Made by a program: the position numbers and the translations under genes
The notes under the pieces: model-generated
Seen by the model: only the letters and a program-made list of their open reading frames with translations
Databases searched by the model: none
What the model was told of the DNA's origin: nothing
Source: Stromatinia cepivora
Lineage: Eukaryota > Ascomycota > Leotiomycetes > Helotiales > Sclerotiniaceae
Assembly: GCA_014898415.1 (NCBI GenBank)
Contig: RCTD01000014.1
Span: 310,001 to 374,000 of the forward strand
Reading direction: 5' to 3'
DNA: 64,000 nucleotides
In this document: piece by piece, positions 1 through 10,787 of the stretch
Layout of the letters: each line of letters begins with the position of its first letter
Position numbering within the stretch: position 1 is the stretch's first letter

Positions 1-1344
1 CAATTCATTAGTCTCACAGTTTATCTAAATTAGAAGATCGGAGAAATATACCTTATTTAATTTATGTGCTGGTGTTAAACCTTGCAAATCTTCCTCCTCG
101 TCATCTCCAATATGCTCATCACCATCTTCCTGTCCTCTCGAACATTTTCTTGTCATTACTCTCAAACTGGGTACGCTATCTCTCAGTAGAGCAATCTTGT
201 CATTCAAGTTCGTTCGGTATCGTTTCTCGATCATGTTGTGGGCGGTCTTCTTGATTGGTGGATGACGAACGGGCATCTCATCTTCACCGTCAGTATTCGA
301 GTCTGAAGAACAAGCTGATGATTTGCGTTTCAGATTATTGGAATGATGATTTGAATTTGACATTGACTGGCGTGTGGGTCTGGAGATTGGAGAATGTGCT
401 GGTGAGCTTCTAGATGAGGTTGGGGAAGTGGGGTATGCAGAGGAGTTTTGAGCTTGCTGGGGCATGGCAATAGCGCGGAGTTGGATCTCTTCTTGGGGAG
501 TGAGAGTGCGGTGGTAGATGACGGGTTGCTGTTGAGGCTGAGGAATGGTTTGTGCGCGGCGAATGGTAGAATTGATATTTGTGTTCATTTGAGGTCGGGC
601 CCAGGAAAGAGGGGTGGAGTATAACCCTTCTCTAGATGGAATATCGATGATGGGTGAGCTCATTAGATTATTAGGTGTGGGTTGAAATAGTTGTTCTCCA
701 GCTTCGCCCATATTATCATCTCCAAATACTGCTGCTTCGTCGATAGTGGAAAGATTTCGAGAGAGTTCGAGACCGCTCATATTAGGCGAGAGGGGCTCAC
801 TCTTGAGTTCTGGGAAGAGGTCCGAGGTGGGGGATAGAGTTGCGTCACTTGGATCGTCCCAGCGCATCCAATCTTCGAAGGTACCAAAGTCAAATGCTTG
901 ACCCGTAGATGATTTGCGGTTGGTGTTTTGGAATGGTTCTTCTTTTGGGAGAATGTAAGAAGGTCTAGAGAAGATTGGGTTGGAGGAAGTTGGTGATGGG
1001 AGAATAGAGTCACAGGAGTCTGAATTATGGACGAGTGCAGGCTCACTATCCCAGTTGAATGGGGAAGTACTCTGCTATAAGAGCAAGCTGTCAGTCAATG
1101 CTACAGTGGGGTGGTTTTTAGGGAAATAGAAGAGGACTTAAGACGAGTGAAAGCCCTTTGCGAGGTGGAGTTTATCCACATATATATATCCGCAATAACT
1201 CGGATAACTTGAAAATGCTCAAGACGTGGCTCCCATCGGTTTCATGTAGATTTTTTAAGGAAATAGTAATATACTTACTTCAGTTTGCTGCCGCGACAAT
1301 GTGAAGTAATCAACGGCAGGCTTCTGGCAAACCACACTTGCCAT
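1..1344 (-). CDS. srbA: SREBP-like bHLH transcription factor, 5' part (truncated by window edge)
   Basis: Exon 1 is 1279-1344 (22 codons, start ATG at 1344). A 204-bp intron with GTAAGT donor and TTATAG acceptor follows. Exon 2 is 52-1074 (341 codons) and stops at a GTATAT donor; the rest lies left of the window. The visible 363 residues are Ser/Pro-rich, with a Gln/Pro stretch, up to a bHLH basic region starting near residue 297. That region reads [16 protein letters not shown]; the Tyr after the conserved Arg (about residue 308) is the hallmark of SREBP-type bHLH proteins. The loop carries an acidic insertion followed by LTPAHKLNK, as in fungal SrbA/Sre1. Family members are ER-anchored factors released by proteolysis to control ergosterol synthesis and the hypoxia response. 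Helix 2 and any membrane segments are outside the window, so membrane anchoring cannot be confirmed. The SREBP assignment rests on the bHLH only. Confidence 0.85.
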
Positions 1345-4300
1345 TGGGGAGATTGATGATATCAGTTTGATTTTGGGGTAAGTCGAAGCTTACTCCTTGA
1401 AAGATATTATAGTTGAATTGGCGCTCTGAAAGAATATATGGACGCTGTGTTGATGGGGGAATGCCGAGGTTGTTGTTGATACAAAGCCCGACAAAGAAAG
1501 CGATGGTGAGTAAGGTATTTGATAATATGGATGATGTAACTCGAATTCGAGTAAAGTCTTCGACTTTTGATGGTTGGTATATTTATGATCTATCTTGCTG
1601 TGGCTTAAAATGTTGGTTGTATTTGGGGTATGGACCTTTAAATAAATTCATAGGGGGGGGTGCTGCCTCCCAGACTCAATATAAAATTCGGAAAGAATCA
1701 ATTTCCCGGAATGACCATGTGGTAAGAAGACGTTTCCAGACTTTCAAGCCTCAGTACCGGTTCATCTTCGTTATCATACGAGTATCACGATCTGTATGAT
1801 GTGATGTTATAATGAATTGTGGGGATCGAAGCCAATTCCAGACCTTAATTTTGTTCACTGGACATAGGCGGGGGACTCCGGCAAGGTTGAAAGGAAAAAA
1901 AAAATGTAAGAATAGTTTGAGATGCAACAGAGAAACAACTGGGCACTGCTGGAACTAAATGTATTGGCAGGGCAATAGATGGAAATAAAGAAAACAACTT
2001 TATGAAATAGATGAGAAATAGTAGAATAATAAGCCTAGTATTGAGCATATAGTAGTACCAAAATAGTAGTAGACAGAAATGCATCCAAGTTCATACAGCA
2101 TCAACATGATTCGACAGGAACTCTGCATTCATGCAAGCTTCCCAAGCTCCTAAGCAAGTACAAGAGTGATCAATGATCAAATTGGGAAATTCATGATTGA
2201 TTTGCTTGGATATTTCGGAATTAGACGCACGCATACAACACATTGCTTGCCGGACCCCAATCCCGTATAATATTTCCCAAGTCCGCAAAGCTCCCCGAAT
2301 GTCATCGAGATCCTATAATGAAACCGTGTCTGATCATCTGTGTATAGTTTTGTGTAGGAGAGCGAGTCTTTGATAGGTTGATTCGAAAGTTTGTATACCT
2401 AGGTATGAGGGGCAAAGTATATATTTTCGGCTTCTCTCCGAGGGAAGTTATTGAACATTAATGGGTTTAGAAACATTTGCGACCTCAAAATGTGTTAGGA
2501 TGCAGTTTTTAAATGGCATAACTGACGAGAATTTCATATAATGGGCTGATTTTTTCAAAGTTTTCATGCACGTTTCCCCAATCAAAGCTTAAGCCAAACA
2601 GCGAACTCATTCCTTACAAGCGACTCATGCCTCATGCATGGTAAGAACCAAGGGGAGTAAAAAAGGCTGTTCTAAACCAACCATTTCCACCCTAATTAGC
2701 TTTACTTATGTAACTTTAATAATAAATCTCCTAATTGGTATAACGGAGCGAGCCGGATCAACCTTAATTACCTTTTTCAGGTGCTTATTATTAAGTTATC
2801 ATTTCTTCCTTGCGGACGGCACTTGGCTGCCGCTTCCATATGTACTCCGTAAAGGAGGTATACATATAATACATTAAACAGAGTTCCACCAATAATCTTC
2901 ATCATATATATGGTTACCCTAGCAATACGTTACAATAAGAGTGACATGCATTAGGAGCAGAGTCTTAATTCAAAACCGCGGGAGAGCTTTGAAGATCCCC
3001 AAGAGTACCGGGGTACGCAGGGACAATCTCCGATGTATATCGACCGATGTTAACGTCATGCCTTACTCAATATGTATATCTTGCCTGCTCCTCCAAGATT
3101 TCAGGAACAAAAGGACAGTTTTCATCGACGATGAGAATCAACTATCAAATCAAATAAGCATACAGTCGGTCTGAACACTTAATTTGTGTTAAGGGTCCAA
3201 TGGGATTCCAATGAAAATCGTTCCTTGACGCTCCTGCAGTATCGTGGCAGATCGTCCGGGGTTCGATAGGATTTCACCTGCTTTCATCTGAACTAGTCTG
3301 GTAAATATATGTGCATCCGGAATCTACTTTCAAGTCTTCCGTTATTAATTTTGATATTCCTAGACATTTCGTTCGGTTCAACTTTCCTTTCCAGCAAAGC
3401 CCAATATTGAAGTGCATATCCTTTTTGCGTATGGAGATACTGTGGCCGCAACCGCAAGTGTGTTTGATGCTTTTCACTCCGAATTCCAAGATTTTTTTGT
3501 CAACATGATAAAATTGAATTGGCACTCAATTGATGCGTTGCCTAATACAAACGGTTCGTCAAGTTAGTGAGATCACTACATACCATAGCCGTACACCGCC
3601 TACCCAATGTTTTTATCGTTTCACTGTACGAGGACCCCGAGAGAGCGTTTGCTTTGTTGCCCCGCATTTTGTCTAACCATCTTTCGCGATGTATTCGACT
3701 CCTTACCTGGCTGAGAGATTCCCAAATGAGAGGTCCTGCTTCAACGGGCAAGTGCATTATCTGGGCCTACTCTTTCATGACGGATTCTTGCACGACCCTG
3801 GTTGGGCAAGAGCCCCTCTTCGTGATACATTTCTCCATGAATAACTAATCATGGGACTATCGAAATCTCCAAGTCAATGGTGTAAGCCTCATCTACCTTC
3901 AGCCTTTTGATGCATTATCACACCGGGAAGGTAGTGCTACAATGTTACAGGGTGCTCAAACATAGACTTTTCGATTCCAAGACCATGGAATTTCTGTTTT
4001 CATGGCTTTTAGATTTGCCAATTTCTACATCGTTGTGGAACACTATCGAAATGATATACAAACAATCAATGGCTATGCCGCGAAGAACCGGCATAAGGTA
4101 CGTTGGACAGCGTATTCATATGATAACAGAGAATTGCATAAGGGTTCTTCAGATCGAGTTGTGATAAGCTAGACGACATATTTGGGGGCCTGCTTGACTT
4201 TTTCTTGAACGAAGATATAGATATCCAAATCTAATAGATATACTTCGAATTATTCACAGAATTAGCTAATGAGAAACTGCCCCCGCTTCCTGGTGCGGGA

Positions 4301-5378
4301 ACCAACAGCAATCCCATACTACTATCAATGCATAAAGATTCAGGCTTAAGGGAGACGATGGGTTTAAATTAGGCTCTTGTTTGAAATGTCTTCTACACAG
4401 TATTTAATTACCCAATCGACGGTATTCGGAGATTCGCAAGGCTTTCGGGATGTTGACACTCGGCATTCATATAACAACCAAGTTCTTGGTAAATTATTAC
4501 ACAAGTCTCGGGTGGAGCAGGCTTTCCTCGTTGACAGGATATGATTCCCGCGCCAGGGATTTACGGCCAGACAAAAATAGCCTCTAAAGACGCGACAAAA
4601 GGATGACAAAAATTTTGAAGTCCCCATTTCTTTCCCCTTCAATGCCGTAGAATGCTGTTAGTAACGGAGATAACAGGCGAAAAGTCACTAGTGTCCAACA
4701 AAAAGTTGAACTAGCCGTCCAATGCATTCTTCTATTCCGTCGTCTACAGCGATTTCTGAGATTTCCCACCTGAAAGCCTTCTAAAATTTATTTGTAGTAC
4801 TATCGGCCTGCCTACCATATCTCATATGTTCGCTGAATATGCCATAGTTTATGCCAATCATGGCTCTCTTAGTACTTCGGATGGGTTTTCGAGATTGCTG
4901 ATCTTGAAGATGAAGCTTGACTTTGCAGCTCTGAAACTTTCGGGTGAGAAGCTACCAATTTTTGAGTAGATTGGACGCTATTTTATTTACTCTGATATTA
5001 TCAGGTGAGATGGCCTCATGTATCAAAATTGAGGCTCGCTATTCATACACTTGGCCGAGATATGTTGTATCAATCAGGAACAAAATTCCTAGATTTTTAA
5101 GTGAATGAGGAATAATGATCACGTCTCCGTGAAGGTAAAGAGGCGCAAGAGTTCAAAGGTACTTAATCTGCTTCCAGATTTTTGGTGTTATTTTCCAGGG
5201 TAGCTAAGGCTCTCTAGCCTTACAGAACGAATTGATATCTGCGGATATCATATACCATTGTCTATTTTACTGTTCCTCACACAAAAAAATTGTGGCAATT
5301 CATTACTCAACTCTCCTCCTTCACAATTCATCAAATAACCCGCGAGCTCGATTTCTCAGCAAGAACTGATGTTATTTA
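1345..5378. other. Gene-poor intergenic region (4 kb)
   Basis: I find no convincing gene on either strand. Open frames are short (below 130 codons), lack recognisable motifs and overlap each other. The first few hundred bases must hold the promoter and leader of the SREBP-like gene. The region contains one palindromic TACCTAGGTA (2396-2405) and one TACTCCGTA (2843-2851), both discussed as recurrent intergenic motifs. From about 2600 to 5300 the composition is mixed and not as AT-rich as the chromovirus, so it is not an obviously RIP-mutated element. Confidence 0.5.
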
Positions 5379-6028
5379 GGGCTGTTTCGGCAACCACAAT
5401 CTGTCGCTTTCCGTTGAATATTCCGTTCCCTTTTTATACAGCGGATTCCGTTCTTTTAAGGATTCTTCAAAATATCAACAGATTTGAATTCCACTATAAT
5501 CCCTTTCGTTTGTATAATCCACTATGAAATCCATTGAATTCATCAAATTCATCGAAACTTGAAGAGGAAATAGAGTATATAAATAGTATATATACCATTA
5601 AATAATAGAATATAAAAATTCAAATTTATTATCATTATTTGAATAATTGATTAAACGAAAGTAGGAATAGCTTCAATTTAGAATTATGTATTTCCTAAAC
5701 CTTAAAATATATCCATTAATATTTTAAGCTTTAAAGCTTATAATAGCCTATAAAAGGAACAGATTTTGACGGAAAAAAAGTGAAGGCATCTTTTTGATAT
5801 CCATCGTTTTTAATCCGTATTCTATTTTTCCTATACAAATTTCATTATTTAACAAATTGAAAAGCAAATAATTTAACATATTTCCAAGCTCTATAAAATA
5901 ATCCATTGAATTATGAAATATTATACAAAATCCGCTCTTTTACTATGGAACATATTTCACAAGAAAGGGAGGATTATTCGAAAGAAAAGGGGGGGTTTTT
6001 CGACAGATTGTGCTTGCCGAAGCAGCCT
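5379..6028. mobile_element. Tourist-like MITE (PIF/Harbinger type) with 28-bp TIRs and TTA target duplication
   Basis: The left terminal inverted repeat at 5379-5406 begins GGGCTGTTTCGGCAA. The reverse complement of 6001-6028 begins AGGCTGCTTCGGCAA. The two 28-bp ends match at 25 positions. TTA flanks the element on both sides (5376-5378 and 6029-6031). A 3-bp TWA duplication and a GGGCTGTTTGG-like end are typical of PIF/Harbinger elements and their Tourist MITEs. The 650-bp body is very AT-rich and has no transposase reading frame, so it is non-autonomous. Superfamily placement is from end sequence and duplication only. Confidence 0.75.
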
Positions 6029-6779
6029 TTAAACTCGGTTCCTTTGTAATATCACTTCCAACATTCTCTTCCCCAGAACGGCCCCCAAAATAGAGGAAAT
6101 GTGCAAAATGAAAGGTCGGGAGAAAAGTGGTCAAGGTAAGGGTCAAATATAAAACTTAGATGCAAAGCTCTCTCTCTCTCTCTCGTCCCGCAGTCTTCTC
6201 AATTTGTCGCAATCACTACTTGTTAGACATCAACACACTTCCGTCATTTAAATCGTACTGTAAGAAGACCAACACACTAGAACGCTTACTCCTCCATCCA
6301 GTCCCCTTCAAATTATTCCTTTCTTCACAATACCAGAAATAGACACTAGGATGCGCCAACGGCTAATGAAGCCATGCGAAAGTGAATCTATTCAGAACTT
6401 TCCATTCTCTCTCCTTTCTTCTACTTTTGTAGGGTATTTGCCACGCTCGACCTGAAAAATTGAACGAAAGGATATCTCCAGGGAGAATCTAACGCTGAAT
6501 TGTTGGTCGTACAGCGAAGCAAAATTACTAGATTCTCGTTGACAAAGGAAGACTTGAGTGAATTGATTGAAAAGGCCCACAGACCCCACCTACGAACACC
6601 GACATCCCAACATCCCATAATACCTCCTCTAATGATGAGCTTTAAATATATACCACTCGATTGATATTGAAGTTTCGGCAGGAAAAAGTACCAAAAGAGC
6701 AGAAGATCGATGATTGCATCAGATTCAAGAGCTAAAACCAAACAAAATGGCAAAAATACATATCTTTTGACACATGGAA
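6029..6779. other. Intergenic, no gene seen
   Basis: Contains a short (TC)n run at about 6168-6184. The open frames (for example 110 codons on the minus strand near 6421-6753) show no recognisable protein features and run through low-complexity sequence. Confidence 0.4.
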
Positions 6780-6871
6780 TGACCAGACTGGGGCACGATC
6801 CCAGGACCTTGTCCGTATTTAACAGTTATTAATTGTTAAGGACACGTGATAACCAACTACACCATCCGGCC
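6780..6871 (-). tRNA. tRNA-Val(AAC) with 18-nt intron
   Basis: The acceptor GGCCGGA pairs with TCTGGTC (two G-U wobbles), followed by discriminator A. The D stem is GTG/CAC, and the anticodon stem TGTCC/GGACA flanks the loop TT-AAC-A. An 18-nt intron sits 3' of position 37. The T stem CTGGG/CCCAG closes a loop reading ATCGTGC instead of the usual TTCGANN. The T54-to-A change is matched by A58-to-T, so the tertiary pair could be kept, but the B box is weak. Functional status is therefore slightly uncertain. Confidence 0.8.
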
Positions 6872-7193
6872 TACTTGTATATCAAAGCAACCCGTTTTTG
6901 AAGTATATATACTCAGCCTAAAGAGTTGAAACTGGAAAAAAGAGTAAAATAAAGTTGGTGGATTTGGTGGGGCTAGAAAAATATCGTTGCTACATAGTGG
7001 GGTTCTTTCGGCTCAACCCCCTTCATCTCGGTAGTCTAGTTTTTTATCAAAAATTTTCACCTCAACCCAACACAACCCAGAATCTAATTGAATTATTTTT
7101 GGTCTTTTCCCTTTCTCTTGTTTTTTGATCCACTTGTTCCTTTCCATATATAAATAGACTTAAGGGTCTCCAGCCACACAATATCTTAAGATT
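6872..7193. other. Spacer between tRNA-Val and tRNA-Arg
   Basis: About 320 bp of AT-rich sequence between the two divergent tRNA genes. It contains tracts such as TATATATAC (near 6903) and TATATAAATAG (about 7146) upstream of the Arg gene. No open frame of note. Confidence 0.4.
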
Positions 7194-7293
7194 TCCCTGC
7201 TGGCGCAATGGTAGCGCGCAAGACTTCTACGTAGTGATTATAACTACATCTGAATCGATCTTGAGGCTGTAGGTTCGAGACCTACGTAGGGAG
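7194..7293 (+). tRNA. tRNA-Arg(TCT) with 28-nt intron
   Basis: The acceptor TCCCTGC pairs with GTAGGGA, with discriminator G. The D arm has GCGC/GCGC around AATGGTA. The anticodon stem CAAGA/TCTTG encloses C-T-TCT-A, and a 28-nt intron follows position 37. The T arm is GTAGG-TTCGAGA-CCTAC, a good B box. All four stems pair. A TATAAATAG stretch lies about 45 bp upstream. Confidence 0.93.
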
Positions 7294-7578
7294 TTACCCT
7301 GAGTACCATCGGTTTGAACCCGTTCACTGAAATCTAAATTTTTGCTCATTTTAGTTGGTTGATAGCTCCCTCTGGGAGAGATGCTAGACAAAACACTTTT
7401 TATCAAAAAAATTTCTATCTGGCTCAAGCTACAGAGCATGTATCACTCACTTCCTTGTAGCAAAACTGCTGGAAAAAAACATAGAAAAAGTATTATCAAC
7501 CTTTGAATATCTCTCCCGGGCACAAATCGAACCCCGCTACATGAACTGCCCCTCCAAAAAAAAAAGTCAAGGGTATAT

Positions 7579-7694
7579 TGATGAGAGTGGGATTCGAACC
7601 CACGCCTATTACTAGACCAGGAGATTGTAAACAACCGTTTGTTAAGAGTTTAACACCTTAACCTGGCGCCTTAGACCAACTCGGCCATCTCACC
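7579..7694 (-). tRNA. tRNA-Leu(AAG) with 33-nt intron
   Basis: The acceptor GGTGAGA pairs with TCTCATC, with discriminator A. The D arm starts GCCGAGTTGG, as in Leu tRNAs. The anticodon stem CCAGG/CCTGG encloses TT-AAG-G and a 33-nt intron. A 13-nt long variable arm (type II tRNA) and a canonical T arm GTGGG-TTCGAAT-CCCAC follow. Confidence 0.93.
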
Positions 7695-9600
7695 ATGTTT
7701 ATTGATGATGGGGGTGAATTTTGAATATATATTGAGGTTGTGGGGAGGATAACCCTAACCCCACTTAGGAGGTTATCGAGGACCCATAACCCTCGTAGAG
7801 GACTACAATGATCCTTGATATGCGGTAACCAATGGTCATTCTATCTATTACTATTGTAGGTGGTGGTTGTTTTGATATAGGAAGTAGTTCAGACGGTGGA
7901 AGTTGGTAGAAGAGGGTATTGGTAATGTGAGTCTTGGGTGAGAGATATCCAATGTCGAATCACAAACAGTATGAAGTGCTGAGGAGTAATTTAGTCACAG
8001 CAATAATTCATGCAGAGTTGTATTATCGGAGCCTTAACATAGAGTAGAGGCAGTTGCAGCCCAATTCCGCTGTTTACGATTAGACACAGCATTTCCTCGT
8101 CGATTGTAAAGAGCCGTCAGCCCTCACTTCTCTTTTTGACCCTATATACCACACGCAACAATCCTATGGGCTAACTCTTTATGGTGACTTCCAACTCCTT
8201 AAACACTGGAAATCGTTCGATACCATGACTTTCAATAGTGAATAAGTGGTGGTCAACAACCCATTGCTTCACTGCATTGAAATCACTTCATTTATGTTGC
8301 CCGTGAAGGATCGGAGATACCAGCTCAATCTTGAATTCTTTCATCATGATAATTCCCATTGCTTCAGACAAGAAGAATCTACACCCTGAAATCCTGGAAG
8401 GGCACTGGATGTCCTGTCGCCCATACATATAACATGATACCAGTGTCTGCATCACAAGTCAACTATAGCTATTCAGTATCCTCTCCTAAAAAGATCATGA
8501 TATCGATAAATTAAGTAATAGTGAACTACCTTCTGACGCAGATTATCAACACAACGATCTGTTGCACTCGTCAGTTTCCAGTTTCCAGCTTCCAACCAAA
8601 CCACTATGTTCAAAGCTCGCCAAAGTAATATCGTAATATCTATAGGCTATCTATCCAGGGTTTCACTTTGTCCTCACAGTACTTTTCATATAATGCCTGC
8701 CATAGCATATCCAAACAGTGTTTGTTGATACAAGACCTCCACAATCACCATATAATCACCACCAATTTCCAGTGCTAGCTTGACTAAGTACTTTGCTTCA
8801 GCGTCGACCGCGTGAGAAGTCTCTTCGGAAACGTTGATCAGTCTCCAATTATAGCCAGTTAAAGCATAGCTGCATAAGATGCTTGAACACTCACCATTTT
8901 ATACGTAATACTATCTCAGGTCTCATCGATAGACCGATTTGGAGTACCTTTAAACATTGGACGTTACAACTAGCTTTAAATAGATGGTATATACGCAACC
9001 TTCTACCACTTTGTCCCGGATCTACATGCATGAAGCTTTTTCTAAGTTTTAAGAGTAATAACATAACTGCGGGGGACTGATGCTAAAAGTATGATAACTC
9101 ACATATTTACCGTAAGTAAGTCTGATGATTAGCAGATAAATGCCACCAACTGTAGTACGCATGCCAGAAGATGAAATCCAACTGTTAGTCAGTTCGCTGT
9201 CTTATCCATTATTCACGGAATTAGAAGTTATAGATACACCAATCAAGGAGTAAACACAGTCCACATGCAGCAGGAAATATAACTTTTAGTCTAATTTAAC
9301 ATAGCTTCTAGCTAATAGAGAAGTTTATGCATACATATTACTAGTTATTAGAACTTGGACATGATCCCTTATTCCGAAAACCAGATTAATGAGATATCCT
9401 CAAGTAGTAATGAATACTGTGGTGCATATTCCTCACATTTAGACCTATGTAATCACAAACTCCATTATCAATCACAGATCCACAGTTGATCCTATAAACC
9501 ATCCCCTAATACCGAACCCTCTACCTACCAAATTCGCTCATCACCGGCCACACCCCTCCACTTTCTAAACCTCGCAGTCATGCAAAATATACACATATGC
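7695..9600. other. Intergenic, no gene seen
   Basis: About 1.9 kb with no open frame above 65 codons and no recognisable motif. The sequence is moderately AT-rich without clear tandem structure until the minisatellite at 9601. Confidence 0.4.
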
Positions 9601-9765
9601 ATATCATAACATATCATAACATATCATAACATATCATAACATATCATAACATATCATAACATATCATAACATATCATAACATATCATAACATATCATAAC
9701 ATATCATAACATATCATAACATATCATAACATATCATAACATATCATAACATATCATAACATAAC
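9601..9765. repeat. Perfect 10-bp minisatellite (ATATCATAAC)16
   Basis: Sixteen consecutive identical copies of ATATCATAAC fill 9601-9760, followed by a partial unit ATAAC. The lack of any substitution between copies indicates recent expansion or homogenisation by slippage. It lies about 1 kb beyond the 3' end of the 1207-residue gene. Confidence 0.97.
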
Positions 9766-10787
9766 ATCCTCCCACAACTTTATCGAGAAAATACAATTAC
9801 AGCTATAGTAAATCGAGAATATGAAAATTAGAAAACAAACAAATCCAACAAACCAAACACCAAGGGTCCATTCATCTATCCATCCATCCTCCTAAACAAA
9901 CACAGAAACACTCCCCCCTCCCTCACCCCCCCCACAACCAATAGAATCTTAAAAAGAAGCACTATTATCAAAATTCAAAACCCAACAGCCATAACCAAAA
10001 AATATACGTACACCTTCAAAAGTTCAAATTGCATAAGAGGTAAACTAGCTGACAGTATGAGTACTCATTTATACTTTATACTTTTACTCTAAAACTGGAT
10101 ATATGCATGTTGATGTTTGCTCAGGCTCAAAGTGCAATGATATCGATATTCCCCAAAGTCGAGCTCTTTCCCTCTTTCCCCATTTCTTACATTCTAGTCT
10201 TTCATCTAGGGGTCATCATGTATATATCTACAATTCTAGATCTTCAAATACTGAGGAAAACCAACCAAATCGGTATTTTAAACAATTTATGCGTCGCTAC
10301 AGCCTAGGAATATGCCCTATCTCTAACCCTCCAAACTTGCTCACGTTCAGTGCCCAATCACAACAACTCCTCACACTTCTCTCATCTCTCTCCTTTTCTT
10401 TACACTCAACCCACTGTCTAGATTCTAGGCCCTAGCAACAAAAGAGAAGAGAAGAGTCGCACGGCCCGGGATATCTGATCACAAATCAAGCACTCTAATT
10501 CATTTTATACACTAATTACTAGTACTGTATTAATCTAATGGATATCTATACTATTAGTCTATTACTATACATACTCTATTAACAAAACAAAAGTCATGCG
10601 GTATTAATCAATACTGTTCTAGCCCGCTTTCACTCTTCAATCCTGCGAGTCCCATAGAATCAATAGCCGTCCAACCCAAGTATCCATGTATCCGAGCACT
10701 CAGTACACCAACCAAAAGTATATACCTAATCCTTATACGAGTAACCCAAATCACAAGTCATGCCACTATGTATTCCATACACCACGC
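9766..10787. other. Intergenic / 3' flank of the 1207-residue gene
   Basis: C- and A-rich on the plus strand, with poly-C tracts near 9915-9930. It must contain the 3' UTR and polyadenylation region of the minus-strand gene ending at 10788. Plus-strand open frames here (110 codons at 10103) look like chance frames in low-G sequence. Confidence 0.4.

Noticed and set aside
1413..1799. 128-codon plus frame in the SREBP-like gene's upstream region
   Set aside because: Crosses a G-homopolymer and has no similarity I recognise; most likely chance.
9601..9765. Regular repeats that could suggest a CRISPR array
   Set aside because: The 10-bp units are contiguous with no spacers, in a eukaryotic genome.
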